A stretch of DNA of 64,000 nucleotides. Origin: Fallopia convolvulus (Eukaryota; Streptophyta; Magnoliopsida; Caryophyllales; Polygonaceae). Numbering within the stretch: position 1 is the first letter of the stretch; the number at the start of each line of letters is the position of its first letter. The translations under genes and the position numbers were made by a program. The notes beneath the pieces were generated by a model, which searched no databases, was not told the DNA's origin, and saw only the letters and a list, made by a program, of their open reading frames with translations. Location of the stretch: the NCBI GenBank assembly GCA_964016875.1, contig OZ024737.1:33047683-33111682 (forward strand), written 5' to 3'. Shown piece after piece: positions 1 to 11,851 of this stretch.

Positions 1-13
1 TTATATATATGGT

Positions 14-84
14 AGCCTATTAGCTCAATTGGTAGAGCAATGTGCATGTGCACATAGATGTGGGTTCAAATCCCACATAGGCTA
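14..84 (+). repeat. tRNA-like sequence, copy 1
   Basis: This 71-base stretch folds like a tRNA. The acceptor arms AGCCTAT and ATAGGCT pair fully, the D arm GCTC/GAGC carries an A-box-like core, and the T arm GTGGG/CCCAC encloses TTCAAAT, a B-box-like core. The anticodon arm is abnormal: ATGTG/CACAT closes a 6-base loop (CATGTG) without the usual T33 and 7-base loop, so no anticodon can be assigned. It is therefore a tRNA-derived element or pseudogene, not a working tRNA gene. A second copy lies 420 bases downstream, in the same orientation. Confidence 0.6.
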
Positions 85-129
85 ATTCTTGATACGATTA
101 TGTCTTTTTGTTTATATCGGTCATTCTTT

Positions 130-1120
130 TGGTTCATGACTTTTTAAGGTAAAGTTCATAATATTTATTCTTATGGTTCATAAATTTTGTTCTATGCCTT
201 TTTGTTTATAACACTTATTCTTTTGGTTCATGTTTGAATAACCTTAGGTTCATCAAAGTTCATCTTATGGTTCATGTCTTTTACTTCATGTTAGTTATTA
301 TTTTCTTTCGTGATTTTTGGTTCATGGTATTTGTTCTTTCGGTTCATGTTTTTGTAAGCTAGGTTCATAATAATTCTTATGGTTCATGACTTTTAATTTT
401 TAGTAGTTTATCTTTTATTCCATGTCATTTGATAGTCTATTAGCTCAAATGGTAGAGTAATGTGCATGTGCACATAGATGTGGGTTCAAATCCCACATAG
501 GCTAACCCTTCGTACGGTTTTTGTATTTTGGTTCATGGTAGTTCTTGTTTGGTTCATGTTTTTATATGCTTAGGTTCATGATAGTTTATCTTATAACTCA
601 TGTCTTTTAAGTCATATCCTAGTTGTTCTTTTGATTCACATCTTTTGATTCATGATATTTTTTCATTTGGTTCATGTTTTTATAAACACAAGTTCATAAT
701 ATATAATCTCACAGTTCATAACTAATAGTTCATACAAGTGGGTCTATTGGTTTATGTTCTTACATAATTGGGTTCATAAAAATTGTCAATAAGGTTCATT
801 AAATTTAATTCACAATACTTTTTTGGCCAGGCATTCACAAATGGTATTTTGTTAGTTCATGTCTTTATATAGCTAAGTGCCTAAGTTCATAACAATTTTC
901 AATAAAGTTCATGAAATCTAATTCATAATATTTGTTATTTTTGTCACATAATCTAGTACATAAATCGTATTTTGTGAGTTCATGTCTTTATACGATTAGG
1001 TTCATAACAATTATCAATAAGGTTCATGGAATTTAATTCACAATACTTCGTATGTGTGTCATGTAATGTTGTTCATAAATGGTATACGTTCAAACTTGGT
1101 ATGCTAGGTTCATAATTTAT
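130..1120 (+). repeat. GTTCAT-rich degenerate repeat region
   Basis: GGTTCATG, GTTCATAA and close variants recur every 20-50 bases, all in the same orientation, in AT-rich spacer DNA. The pattern starts directly after the first tRNA-like copy and fades near 1120. No coding frame is seen. The same GTTCAT motif builds the arms of the fold-back element at 54890-55835, and both regions are followed by the motif GATCCAACGG (near 1650 and 55875). The two are probably members of one non-autonomous transposon family; this one is cut off by the left window edge. Confidence 0.6.
434..504 (+). repeat. tRNA-like sequence, copy 2
   Basis: Nearly identical to the copy at 14-84, with the same short anticodon loop and the same T arm. 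The differences by eye are AGTCTAT in the 5' acceptor arm, one D-loop change and GAGT for GAGC. These weaken both the acceptor and D stems, so this copy is more decayed. Both copies are followed by GGCTAA, then a TACG-containing stretch, then GGTTCATG. This suggests the whole unit of about 420 bases was duplicated, rather than two separate insertions. Confidence 0.6.
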
Positions 1121-4100
1121 GAACAATTGGTAAACCAAAATACTCTAAGCTCTAAGTTGATCATTTAGGCATTTTTTCGAACACATGGTGGACAACTAGA
1201 TGAGCATTGTACATTAGCATTTGTTTTCAATCAAAAACTTGAGATTGAGTGCAAAACATACACAATCTTTACAAGTTTGATGAATTCAACAAAAATCAAC
1301 CCAAAGAACACAACAACATGTAAATCGAAGTAGAAAACTCTCAAATTTGAAAACCCCCCAAATGTGAGCTTGACATTGTACAAAAGAGATCTATATTAAA
1401 ATTCATGAAGAGAGAACACAAATTGGGGTCGGGATCAACAAAAAAAAGCGAATCAAATTAGAAGAAGAAAGGGGCAACAATTCTAGAGAAGAATTCGATC
1501 GAAAAGGGTGAATGAAACTCTACGTTGAATGGGAAGAAGATGCCCCTGTAACTTGTGTTCTAATTGAATGGATAAATAATAAAAATACCCCTCCGTTTAT
1601 AATATTACTTAAACGCGTGTGTTGATCATGTCCGTAGATGTATCATGATCCAACGGTTAAAATTTGCTCACATTTTACACCCTAATAACAACCCTTATTT
1701 GATCGTGATTCACTATTTTTATTGATATTTGATTTTGAAATAAATGTCATTGAATTTATATATTAGACTTATCATGTGTACATACATGTACAGATACTCT
1801 TTCTGACAGACTATCATAAATTTTATAATATAATCCACCAAAACGTTGATTTCCTTAAGAATAAGGGAAACGTGGTAACATTTGGTGAAACTCTTAGAAA
1901 TCAAAGAGATCGAATGTTAGCAAATAACTCTAGTATATTTTAATATTCCACTTTGTAGTTCACTCATTTCAATTGGACTACAAAAGTGGACAATTTTTAT
2001 TGATTTTTTTTTACCTATATGGCTATATCGAATCTACTTATCTCATTCTATTTTATTAGAATATATATGTTAATATTTTTTAGTCAAGTGAAGAATAAGT
2101 ATGATTAGTACTCCATTATTAAAAGAACTTATTAGTTGATTTTGAAATCAATTGAATTACAATAACATGTACTTTTTTTTTAATGAAAGAGTTCATTTAT
2201 TCATACTAAACCCTAGTTACAAAACAAAACTAGGTGAACCTCGTTGTTATATAACATCGTATACCTTTTCCAATCCCAATACGAATATTATCCTGTAACG
2301 CGCATTAATCAAATACCTAATAGTATGGAACTTGTATTCTTCCCACCAATAAAAAAGGGACTTGCATGTACGTGTTCTGAATTGATTGATGGGCACATTA
2401 TTAGATGAGCACGTACGTACACTATTAGCTAGTTAAATTTAATGTTCATTGATATGAACCTCCATATATAGCCTTAAATGAATGAAACCACGTACATAAG
2501 TCATACACATACCTACATAATCCATACGTTAAGGGACCTTCGTGTTAATTAACTAACTTGTATACTATAATTTAGCATTTTGCATAAGTTTGCCGGGGTT
2601 ATCTCACAAAAGATTGGAAGATAGGTAGATAGGGTTAATCATTTGAATTGTTTGGGTGATTTGGAAGGTAGAGAGTGAATTAAGAGAAAAGACAAGAAAG
2701 GAAGAATGGGAATGTGTGGGGAATGCAGGTAGCCATCCAAAAGGAAACTTCTTGTTGCAGACGATGATCGAAATGTGACACTGCTATATGACAAACATTT
2801 GTGGGCGCCATTTCAATTTAGGTAACTTCCTTTTGTACCACCCTCCTCAGTCCTCACCCAGCAGCTGTACGATACACACATGTTCTTCCACTACTTTCCC
2901 ATCTGTACGCCCTATTTTTGGTAATCAATTGGCACTTCCATGGCAACTAGTCTAACTTGAATATAGTTTTGAGGTTTGGAAAGTAAATTAATTAAGCTTG
3001 AATACACGAAAACGCAACTCGTTTGTTCATGAGAAAACTCGATTAATTATATATTCATAACCAAGCTCGATTATACGTGCATATATAACAAACTACATTA
3101 TATAATAGATAGTTTAAGTAAAACTACATAGTTTCGTTAGTCTATATAGTTTCATTTACTAGTATAGATGATCGATTAGGTAAATGAGTTGTTCGAACAC
3201 TTGTCTCATGTAAAAACTAAATAAGAGGCTCCCAAGATAAACTCGAGGTTGATAAACATTTAAATGAACTAAGCTCAAATAAAATTTTGAGCTCAAACTA
3301 AATTCGCGTTCAAACTCGGCTATTTTTAACTAAGCTTAAAGCTCGGCTCGATTCAATTATCATCCTAATGGCTAGTTCAACTTAATTTGTGATATTTAAT
3401 TTCTTTTTTTTTGGTAGAATGTGATATTTAATTTCTTGTAAACCCTGTAAGTAATTAGATGAGCCAAGATATAGATCATAACCTTACGTATGGGACTAGC
3501 CAAGGGATCATTTAATTAATTAATGGTCGATAAATATCAACTCATCATATGGTGGTCCATCCTTAATTAATTAAGAATCGCATGGATCTCAATCTAGCTA
3601 GAGAACCTTTACGAAGAAAAAAAAAAAACTTTTGCACATCAATCATTAATCTTATGATAATTAAATTTTAGGCTCAAGCGCGCACCTAACTTAATTGGTG
3701 GTGTTTGTTCATCATTTAATTACGTTGACTGTATCAATTAGAGTCCTATAACTTTCAAATTAAAGTTGATTGTGAAAGAAATCCAAAGCCTAATCTGGAA
3801 GCCACGCAAATTAATATACTTGATTAACACACGTATAAAAAGTACTGTACTCCTATATTTTAAACACTTGATTAACACACGTACACAACCTCCTATCCGA
3901 TTGCAAATCCCTTTACCAATTCGAATCAACCTTTTTGATTATGCATCGAAAAGATGGAGGGTGTCGGGCGGAAAAAAAAAAGGTTTTTCCCCCTTTGAAG
4001 GAAGGTAAATACGTAGGTATATAAGAATATGGACTCTCTTCCATCTAAAATAAGTGTTGTGTTGTTGTAACACATTATTTTTTTTATGTATTTTTTTAAA

Positions 4101-4283
4101 ATTTTCGTGGTAATTGATCAGAGAGTTATGAGAATGTTTATTAGAATGTATTTTTATTAACCAAAATTATTTATTTATTGGTCCAAAAAGGTGGTGAGTG
4201 ATAAGATTGAAAAAAGTTTAAGATTTCGATTTTAATTAATACAGAGTACTTTTTTAAAACTTGTGTCAAAATTTAAACCGACA
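1121..4283. other. AT-rich intergenic DNA, no gene recognised
   Basis: I find no conserved coding frame or RNA gene here. 1121-1690 is probably the tail of the GTTCAT element and contains TGATCCAACGG. 1700-4280 is low-complexity AT-rich DNA with many stops. The short open frames near 1719-1904 and 3738-4008 have no recognisable product and read like chance frames. Confidence 0.5.
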
Positions 4284-4320
4284 TTTTTTTTAATTAGGTA
4301 AGGATTAAGCGGCAATCCCC

Positions 4321-4771
4321 TCAAGGAGGACGTCTTAGTGCATCATGTCGGATGACAACTACAAGTTTCGAGTGATTCGTAATTTGGTGCATAGGGAGAC
4401 TATGGCTCAGCCTTACAATTTTATCAACCATAGAGTTGGAGCCCCTGACCACTTTGGAGATCTGAACTGACTGGAAACCGAGGAGGAAAATCAGTATATC
4501 AGCCAAAATGATTTCTATTTCCCAAAGGCAATTTTTCCCACATGACTACTTTGATAACTTGTAACTTGTCACCTTCAATCTCTACATGTTGGTATCCTCC
4601 TTGTTTTGCTTCCATGATTCCATTCCACAGTGCTAGAGCTTCTTCTTTCGGTGCCGATACATTCCCATATTTGTGTGCCATTATTTTTATGACATTTCCG
4701 TCATGATTTCTTAGTATTATTCCTCCTGTTACACGACCAGTCGACCATGCATTGTAGTCTGGACCCTTCAA
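4321..4771 (-). pseudogene. LINE RNase H-like domain fragment
   Basis: The part at 4771-4499 reads as the first half of a plant retroelement RNase H domain: a GGIILRNHDGN strand, then EEALALWNGIMEAKQGG and HVEIEGDKLQV. After a frameshift near 4500, the part at 4506-4321 continues with FQSVQISKVVRGSNSMVDK, which matches the family's usual 'RxxNxxAD' C-terminal region. It is the 3' end of the LINE remnant and not a host gene. The frame change and missing start rule out a product. Confidence 0.7.
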
Positions 4772-5110
4772 AATTGCATAAATTTAACTCCATGTCGTGG
4801 TTTTATCCAACTAGTGGACTTACTCGTCTTCTTTTTCCTTCTTTGGCATTTTCCCACAATTGTGTCTTCATCTCATTCCATTAATTGTTTGGATTTTTTC
4901 CATTGTTTTATTTGTAGTGTGATGTATTGAGGTAAATCCTGTATAAAGTCGTTCGAAGCTTGTTTGAATACTAACTTATTTCTTTGGTGCCATATATTGC
5001 ACCAAGCAAACGCTAATCTATATATAACAATAAAAAGTTGTGTACGAAGTGCATTTATTGCACATATTACACATCTTACTCATATTAAGTCAATTGTATT
5101 ATTTACCAAG

Positions 5111-7188
5111 GTAAATTCTTTAGCTCAATGGTTGAAGACTTGGCACTTGTATTAGAGGTTTAAGGTTCGAGTCTCAAACTACTTAATTTTGGTATTTTTT
5201 GTTTGAAGCTATTGCTTTTCATCAAAATGAGAACTTTAAATATTGTAAAACTTAATGATATTAATTCTTAAAAGTATTTATAAAAATCTATAAGGTAAAA
5301 AATTCCAACAATTGAAGGGTGCATTGCAGTACACAATAACAAAATTGAGCTATAATGTCACAAATTATATTCAAAATTAATTTATTTTAATAAAAGAAAA
5401 TATGACATACAAAAATTACATAAATTCAATTAAATGTATAGTAACGGAAGTCTCAATTAGTATTACACTAACAATTTGATAACTCTATACGGTCAATCAA
5501 TTGATTCATGGCTTTAAAACATTGGTATTAAAGGCAATTCAATTCTATCACATAAATGCTACCAAAAAAAAATCTCACATAAATACGTTTTATCAAAATC
5601 TTTTTTCTGGATGAACTTCTTTCAAATTCATTTTTTTTTTATAAATCTTTTCAAATTTCTTGATTTTAAATGGTTAGTAACTGAAATAGTAGAATCTTCC
5701 ATTAATTACAATATAATATAGACATTTTTTTACTTAGAGCCCTTCTTTCACTATAAGTATCCTTGATCAATGGAAAGTTGGGAATACACAATTGTAGACT
5801 TCTATATATCCTGAGAAAGAAGGCAAACTGCATATCAATCTAAGAGGTAAACTTCTTATCTTATATATCGAGTCAAAATTTAGACACATATATACAAAAG
5901 TACTATTTTAATACGATTTTCTTATCTAATTATCAAATATTTTTACCACTTCTCCCTTTGAAATAAAAATAAAATAAAATTGACCGCTTAATTTTCATAT
6001 ACATGTGAGTACATATAACTACAACAAGTTTATATTCTTTTTTTAATAGTTAATTTCTTGTCGTATAATCTTTTTACCATTTAGTACTATTTTCTTTTCA
6101 TCTATTTTAGTGTACTTTAAAATATATTTTTATTTGCAATTTATTTACTAAAATATTTTGTTTACATATTTAAATAGAATTGGAACATATAAAAACATCG
6201 ATCCATTGAATAAGTTGTTAGTCATGTTAAAACATCGATCCGAGCATCAAGATTATGTTTTTATTTAGTACGATATTTCCATGGATTTTTTTTCATCTTT
6301 AAAACATATTGAATTCACAAAAAAATTAATCTGTTTATATATGTTATTATTTATATTAAATTATATCATTATTATGAATAAATTTAAAAATAAAAGGTAA
6401 ACAATACTGTATGCGCCACACCAATATCAAAGTGTCCAAACATGACGAATCGTATTTATTTGTGTAGCCATGCTGAATTACTTTACAGAATAATTAATTT
6501 CTAAATTTCTAATACCTCAAATTAGTTTAATTTAATTAAATTGTTAAATCAAATGAAAAAAATAATTAAAAATTAAGATGGTATATAATTGATAATGCGA
6601 CCCCTTACCCCTATCTAATCATTTTTCAATAATTAATTAACAATATTATAAATTTGATAGAAAATGGATATTGTTAATTAATTATTAAAAAATCCCTCTA
6701 TCTACGTTTAATGAATTAATTACATGGACTGAAACGTTTAGTCATTTGGCAACTGAATGTTATTCCAATCTATCTATCTACATTTTAATCTCTAACATAT
6801 ATTAGCAATATATATTTTTAACGCTTCTTTTAAAGTTATATATCTTAATTGCTTGGCTTTAAACTTTAATTATTATTACTACCAAAGTTTTTATCTTTAA
6901 CATCATTGAATGAGAAACACCATTTGTTAAATTTGATATTTTTTAAAGTCATGCTTAGTACTCGAGATCCTTAGCCTAAAAATTTGATATGCTAACTAAT
7001 TTTCCGCTCCGCTCCATTAAGACAAAAACAATTTTTCAGAATTAATTATCATTAATAATGTAATGTAAATTTGATATCCTAAATGTAATCCCTAATGTAA
7101 TTGTTAAAAATATATAAAAATAAACACATGTAAATTAAATGTCCCGTGCGTATGCACGGGTTTGTTCACCTAGTATAGTAAATTCTTT
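5111..7188 (+). mobile_element. Insertion in the LINE with 11-bp TSD; Helitron-type 3' end
   Basis: GTAAATTCTTT occurs at 5111-5121 and at 7178-7188, and the minus-strand LINE codons (KEFT) are repeated at both sites, so 5122-7177 is an insertion into the LINE. It begins with a tRNA-like head: AGCTCAATGGTTG near 5122 and a B-box-like GGTTCGAGTCT at 5164-5174. It ends with CCCGTGC-GTAT-GCACGGG (7143-7160), nine bases and CTAGT (7170-7174), the classic 3' end of a Helitron. The simplest reading is a SINE-like insertion later hit by a Helitron, because Helitrons do not make target duplications. The Helitron 5' end was not resolved, and no gene was recognised inside. Confidence 0.6.
7143..7174 (+). 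mobile_element. Helitron 3' terminus
   Basis: A perfect 7-bp stem with a 4-base loop (CCCGTGC-GTAT-GCACGGG) is followed by TTTGTTCAC and CTAGT. A hairpin a few bases before CTRRT is the diagnostic 3' signature of Helitron rolling-circle transposons. The other Helitron ends in this window have the same design. Confidence 0.75.
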
Positions 7189-7210
7189 TGTCCCTAGAGC
7201 ATGGAATAGT

Positions 7211-7758
7211 TCATTTAGCACATTTTTTTGGTGTCTTATTATGTGTATCATAGTTTCGTAAATTCTGCTTGATGTTTGTATTTATTTTTTGTATGGTTTT
7301 TAGTGTATGTGGGCATTCGATGAATAGATGTATGGTATCTTCATATGTGCAATTGCACATAATATAGCCTCTTGGGGTTGGAACATACTTTTCTCTCAAT
7401 CTTGCTTTTGTGGGTAGTCCCTTTGTGCTCATCTTCCAAAGGAAATTTTTAACTTTAATTTCGGTAATATATCTAATTTTCATATCCAGTCAGTTATGCT
7501 TGGTTCTTGCTTCTCTACTTGTGTGCTGAAGTTCATCGCGAAATGTGTCGAAAGCCAACCATTCTTGCTTGGGGCCTAGTAAAGGCGATCATGAATATTG
7601 TTATCAGGTATCAGAATGTGCCTGACGATGTCAACTTGTTCATGAGGGAGAATTTGGCTCAGTTCATTGATTTTCCATCGACCGTCGGATGTAATGAAGT
7701 CTAAAACTCTTGTATCCCCGTTTATGTTAGAAGGGAATTTTGCATAATTCTTTCCCAT
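7211..7758 (-). pseudogene. LINE zf-RVT and connection region fragment
   Basis: 7758-7576 encodes a stretch with GRWKINELSQILPHEQVDIVRHILI, which is typical of the linker before the zinc-binding RT domain (shown here only as a short excerpt: DGRWKINELSQ). 7483-7211 encodes the zf-RVT domain: FLWKMSTKGLPTKARL, then CNCTYEDTIHLFIECPHT with the expected Cys/His spacing. A stop and frameshift separate the two. Just beyond it, VLNELFHALGTKEF runs into the target-site duplication at 7178-7188, and the same codons resume at 5121-5111. Confidence 0.7.
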
Positions 7759-8107
7759 TGTCTAATTGTCTTCCCAAAATACATTTAACGTTTGTTCATT
7801 CCAACTTGTCATATAAGTACTTTTTCAAATTTTTCCATTGCCATGAAGTGTTAGATTCAAGTTTGTAGGAAAAGAAATTATCGTTTCTTATATATTTTTC
7901 TTTTACCACCCTAACTCATATATTGTCAAGCTCAGCAAGAATTTTCCAAATAGTATCATTTGTAACTTTATTTATTTGTTTTGTTTTCCTTATGCCCAAC
8001 CCTCCATGAGATTTTTGTTCCAATGACAAATATAAATGAGGGATAACGGGTCACCTTGTCTTATGCCCCTCTCCAGAAGGAAAGGATCCGGCAAGTCGTT
8101 TTAGATT

Positions 8108-9484
8108 AGAGGGAGTACTATACTATTTAGGAAATAAATATAATTAAAGGTCTTAGATTTAAAATTATAATTAGGGCTCTCTCTAGCTAGCTAAGTGAAG
8201 CTTGATTTAGCTCAAATGCTTACTTTGCACGAAAGATTAATAATCGATCACTTTTCTGTCGTCGTCGTAGTAAAATGAGAATATTACGTAGGTGCCTACA
8301 GATGGAGTAAATTTTTGTTGCATAGGCATTAAAATAATTATTTGCAAAATTCTTCACTGGAAGATGACCGGAAAATATTGTTTGCTTGGGTATTGGGGGA
8401 AAATTGAATTTTTGTTTAAAAATATACTGTATTAATTTACAAATAATATAAATTAAATACAAAAAACTAGCTGGTGTCAGGGTCTGCACTCCCGATGCAA
8501 GAGAGTGGTGAGTAGTAGTCAGAACAGCTCGCATTACGGTTACGGCGAATACTGATAATAAGTTTTTGAAGAAAAAAAATTAGGCTCTTAATTAGTTTAA
8601 TAAATTGATAAGATTCATATATAGTACATCACGAAATAATTAAGGCGTCGTAAATGATTGATTTAACAGATTTTCTATCCTATACCTTAGTTAGGTTAAG
8701 AATACTATATTTAGAAATTAAAATCCTATTAAAAATTAATAAATTATATCAAAAAAGTCAAAATAATCTTATATGATAAAATTTAACAAATAATTTCCCT
8801 TTTAAGCATCTTAACCTATGTCTTAAGGACATAAATTATAGAATAATCAATAAATCAATGTTGAATCCATCATACTTGAGTTAATCTATAGTGAACTCAT
8901 TGAAAATTTATCAAAACTCGTCACTTTGAGCTCACTCGTTTCCATCTCTAATATCTACTTCCAATAATAAATTTAGGATAATACGAAGTATGATACTTAA
9001 TGACTTAATATGAAGTATGCTAGTTTAGCTTTTATTTATCATGTTTGTATTCATGTATTGAGTGCTCCGTCGGACGGGGTTTATTTACTATTGCTCTTGA
9101 TAATGTAAGGGGTCGCACTATCCCTTATTTAATGACTACTTAGTATTTTGTCGTTATTAATAAAATTCCGTCTTGAGGAGACAGAGTGTTGTCTCTCCTT
9201 CGACCAAAAAAAATAACTTAATTGTCTTAATTTATCAGAAAGGAAAAACATTCATTCTAAAGTCCCATAAATACAACACCAATGTCATTCCTACTGAAGA
9301 AATAGTCTACACTTACTTTCTAGTATATTAATTCGAATTGCTGTTATATGAAAATAGTAAATATTCAATTTCAACCTAAAAAAAATAGTAAATGTTCAAT
9401 CGAATCGCGCGAATTAAATCAAATAAGACAACTCGGGTAACGCCGTATCTAAATATACAAACATACAATTTACGTCCTTATCTG
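8108..9484. other. AT-rich intergenic DNA with a possible LINE 3' tail
   Basis: No gene recognised. 8085-8115 contains TTAGAGGGAGTA, resembling one Stowaway MITE end without a partner. Around 9060-9215 there is a stretch with GGGGTCGCACTATCCC, an AATAAAA signal and a closing A-run, which looks like the 3' untranslated tail of a plant L1 element on the plus strand. That is only a resemblance, and no coding part accompanies it. Confidence 0.35.
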
Positions 9485-9892
9485 TGTTAGATATATTTCG
9501 AGGACCGAAAGAAATGAGTGACTTATCTGTGGGATTTTTATCACGTAGGAAATAAAATCAAGATCCACTTCTAACCTAAAAGCTTAAGCTATCGGCTAGA
9601 GTTTCACTCTTCCTTTATATGCTTTTGTTCTCTAACACGCCCTCTCAAATGGTAATTAGCACCCAATTTTGAACCAAGAAAACCAGACCCGGATCGTACT
9701 TGCTCTGATACTATGTTCGTTTCCGAGAACCGACATAAATGGATGATGTATCGGTGAGGTTTTTACAATATAAAGTCGATATCCACCATATAACCCAAAA
9801 GTTTAAATTATTGGGTAAGGTTTTACTCTTTCTTTATATGGTAGAGGTTTTTTATATTGTTTGCGGACGTGGAATTGTTTTGTTCTCCAACA
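9485..9892 (-). mobile_element. TRIM (miniature LTR retrotransposon)
   Basis: Two diverged LTRs, both starting TGTT and ending CA, lie at 9485-9637 and 9714-9892. They align over blocks such as CCGAAAGAAATG/CCGACATAAATG, AAAAG.TTAA, ACTCTT.CTTTATATG and TCT(A/C)(A/C)ACA. Only 76 bases separate them. Next to the right LTR, the minus strand reads TAGTATCAGAGCA, close to the initiator tRNA-Met primer site. Next to the left LTR, GAGAGGGCG can serve as polypurine tract. ATCTG flanks both sides (9480-9484 and 9893-9897), the expected 5-bp target duplication. With no coding room it must have used another element's enzymes. LTR divergence indicates an old insertion. Confidence 0.85.
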
Positions 9893-9897
9893 ATCTG

Positions 9898-11851
9898 AAA
9901 GATTGTAGAGCCAATAAAGATCACCATCCCTTGAGATTTATATACAAGTCCCTTCATTTTCTCTCCAATAGAGGTGTATATACGGAGTATATATAACTTA
10001 TTATTTCTAAGTACTCCATATTTTGTTAAAACAGTACGTTCGGTAAATAAATCGTGTAGCAATTCAACCAACCAATAATGGAATGTGAAGAAGCTAGGGA
10101 TTCCCAACTCACTTTCTTCTGCCTCTCACTCGTGTATCATAATATGAGTACATTCCCTAAATTTAATGATATAGATGATACACCCCTCTCGGCTCTCGCT
10201 TCACTAATCAGGGAAGAAGACACAAGAGCGTCCTGCCGACCGACCTGCTGAGCTGCTTCCCAGCAGCATACAGCCATAGTACGTTGGCCACCCGCCCATA
10301 TTTCTACGGGTCTTCATAGTCTTTTTATATCGGTTTGTTTGTTTCTTCTTTAATTTGAGCTCTACTGGTCAGATCGTCGCCAGAGACAGATTAGAGGCTG
10401 GTCTATTGCTCAGATCGCCGCCAGAGACTAGTCGGGAAGATGGGTACATGTGGACTTGATCACATCAATAGTAGTACGTCCTATCTTCTTAATTAGCTGT
10501 CCGGAGATACTAGAATAAGTACTTAAAGCATATCTTCATATTTTATTATACGATATTCAAATATTTTAATAGAACCTATTCTTTTTAAGCTTTCGGGTTC
10601 AATTATAATATGAGGATATGGAATTTAACAAAATATTGAACTATTATTACTATGTAAATGATATGTCAAGTAGTTTGCATACATGTAATCTTCAAATATT
10701 CATAACTCTTTACTCATATATCGGATCAGAGCTTATAACTTACCAAATCTAAACTCTCATCGAAAGAAAAACATAGACTAAAAAATTTTTGGATTGGTGA
10801 TCAGGGCCGTCTCTGACCACCATGTCTAAGAATAAAAACATCAATGAATCCCATAAACCTAAATTCTCCAGTTTTACTATTCCCCTCTCTTTCACATCAT
10901 CCTATAATCTTTAAATTTTATTTCACAAAACCCACTCAAATATCCATAAACCTCAATTTTCACTTTTCTCAATTTCCAACAAATATTTATCTCCCCATAG
11001 ATACAAATATATTCCTAATTTATTAATTTTATATATCATTAGCTTTACCTAATTATATAAAACCATCATTTTTTCCTGTTTGGTCCACGTACGGTTCCAC
11101 TGGTCAAAAACCGATTTTTTTCCTGTTTGATTCCACTGAAATTGAACCCATGACTTCTCTCCATCTAGCGGATTTAGAAAAATAATACTTGATCTACCAA
11201 CCAAATTTAAATTAATTTTTTTTATTATATCTTAAATTTCTCCGTAATGTACATCGATTAAATAATCAGTTAGTTTATTTATGTATAATTTGCAACATTT
11301 TATTTATTTTTAATTATATGATTAATTATAATATTTAATAATATAATTCAATAAACTCAAATTTAGTATACTTAATCATATATTATAATTTCTAAAAATC
11401 TATACATTTGAAATAATAACATGCATAAAACTACCACTCTAGTTTGTCTAATAAATCTATTTTTCACCCTATTAAATAAAAAGACGGAGAGAGAAAAAAA
11501 GACCCAAAAATTGAAAGTTGTCTGTTTGGGAAGGATAGAAGAAGAAGGCCACGCACTCTCCACCGAATAATAGGCTCAACACACACATACAACTCTCTCT
11601 ATTTTGCTTCTTTCGGTGAAAACTGAAAACCCCATCTCCCCCTCACACACATTTTCACACACCCATCTTGCTTTTGTTTGTTTGTGTAAATCCCCCTCGG
11701 CTTTCTCCACCCACCTCTGCTCGATCTCTTTCCTTCTCCTTCTCTCTCTCTCTGTCTGTCTGTCTCTCTGCAATAAAAAGGAACAAACAGTGTGATTCTG
11801 CAGAAATTAAGCTCTGAATCCAAGAACCACAACAAACACAGAGATTGATAG
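9898..11851 (+). promoter_or_regulatory. Upstream region of the IDD gene
   Basis: No coding gene recognised. It holds a short direct repeat (CAGATCG(T/C)CGCCAGAGAC at about 10371-10390 and 10410-10429) and AT-rich DNA to about 11570. After that comes a pyrimidine-rich leader, 11600-11775, with CT/TCTG microsatellite runs, typical of plant 5' UTRs. Transcription of the IDD gene probably starts in or just before that leader; no clear TATA box could be fixed. Confidence 0.4.
11735..11772 (+). repeat. CT/TCTG microsatellite in IDD 5' leader
   Basis: A run of TC dinucleotides with TCTG repeats, about 80-115 bases before the IDD start codon. Such CT-rich leaders are common in plant transcripts. 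Confidence 0.6.

Larger units (their letters stand above)
4284..8107 (-). mobile_element. L1-type LINE remnant, interrupted
   Basis: Read on the minus strand, translated pieces appear in the order of a plant L1 ORF2. Near 8100-8040 is the reverse-transcriptase motif RGIRQGDPLS. Near 8020-7985 is GGLGIR. The linker leading to the zinc-binding RT domain runs from 7758. The zf-RVT domain itself (7483-7211) carries VKNFLWKM and a C-x-C...HLFIECP pattern. WHQRNKLVF lies near 5000, and an RNase H-like domain at 4771-4321 includes HVEIEGD and DALRRPP. Frameshifts, stops and a deletion in the RT part show it is dead. An A-rich tract near 4284 may mark its 3' end. A separate insertion fills 5122-7177. 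Confidence 0.8.

Noticed and set aside
2640..2960. Possible plant microRNA hairpin in a less AT-rich patch
   Set aside because: No matching complementary arm was found and no known mature microRNA sequence was recognised.
9739..10107. Two opposite ORFs of 85 and 94 codons
   Set aside because: They run through the right TRIM LTR and beyond it into non-coding DNA.
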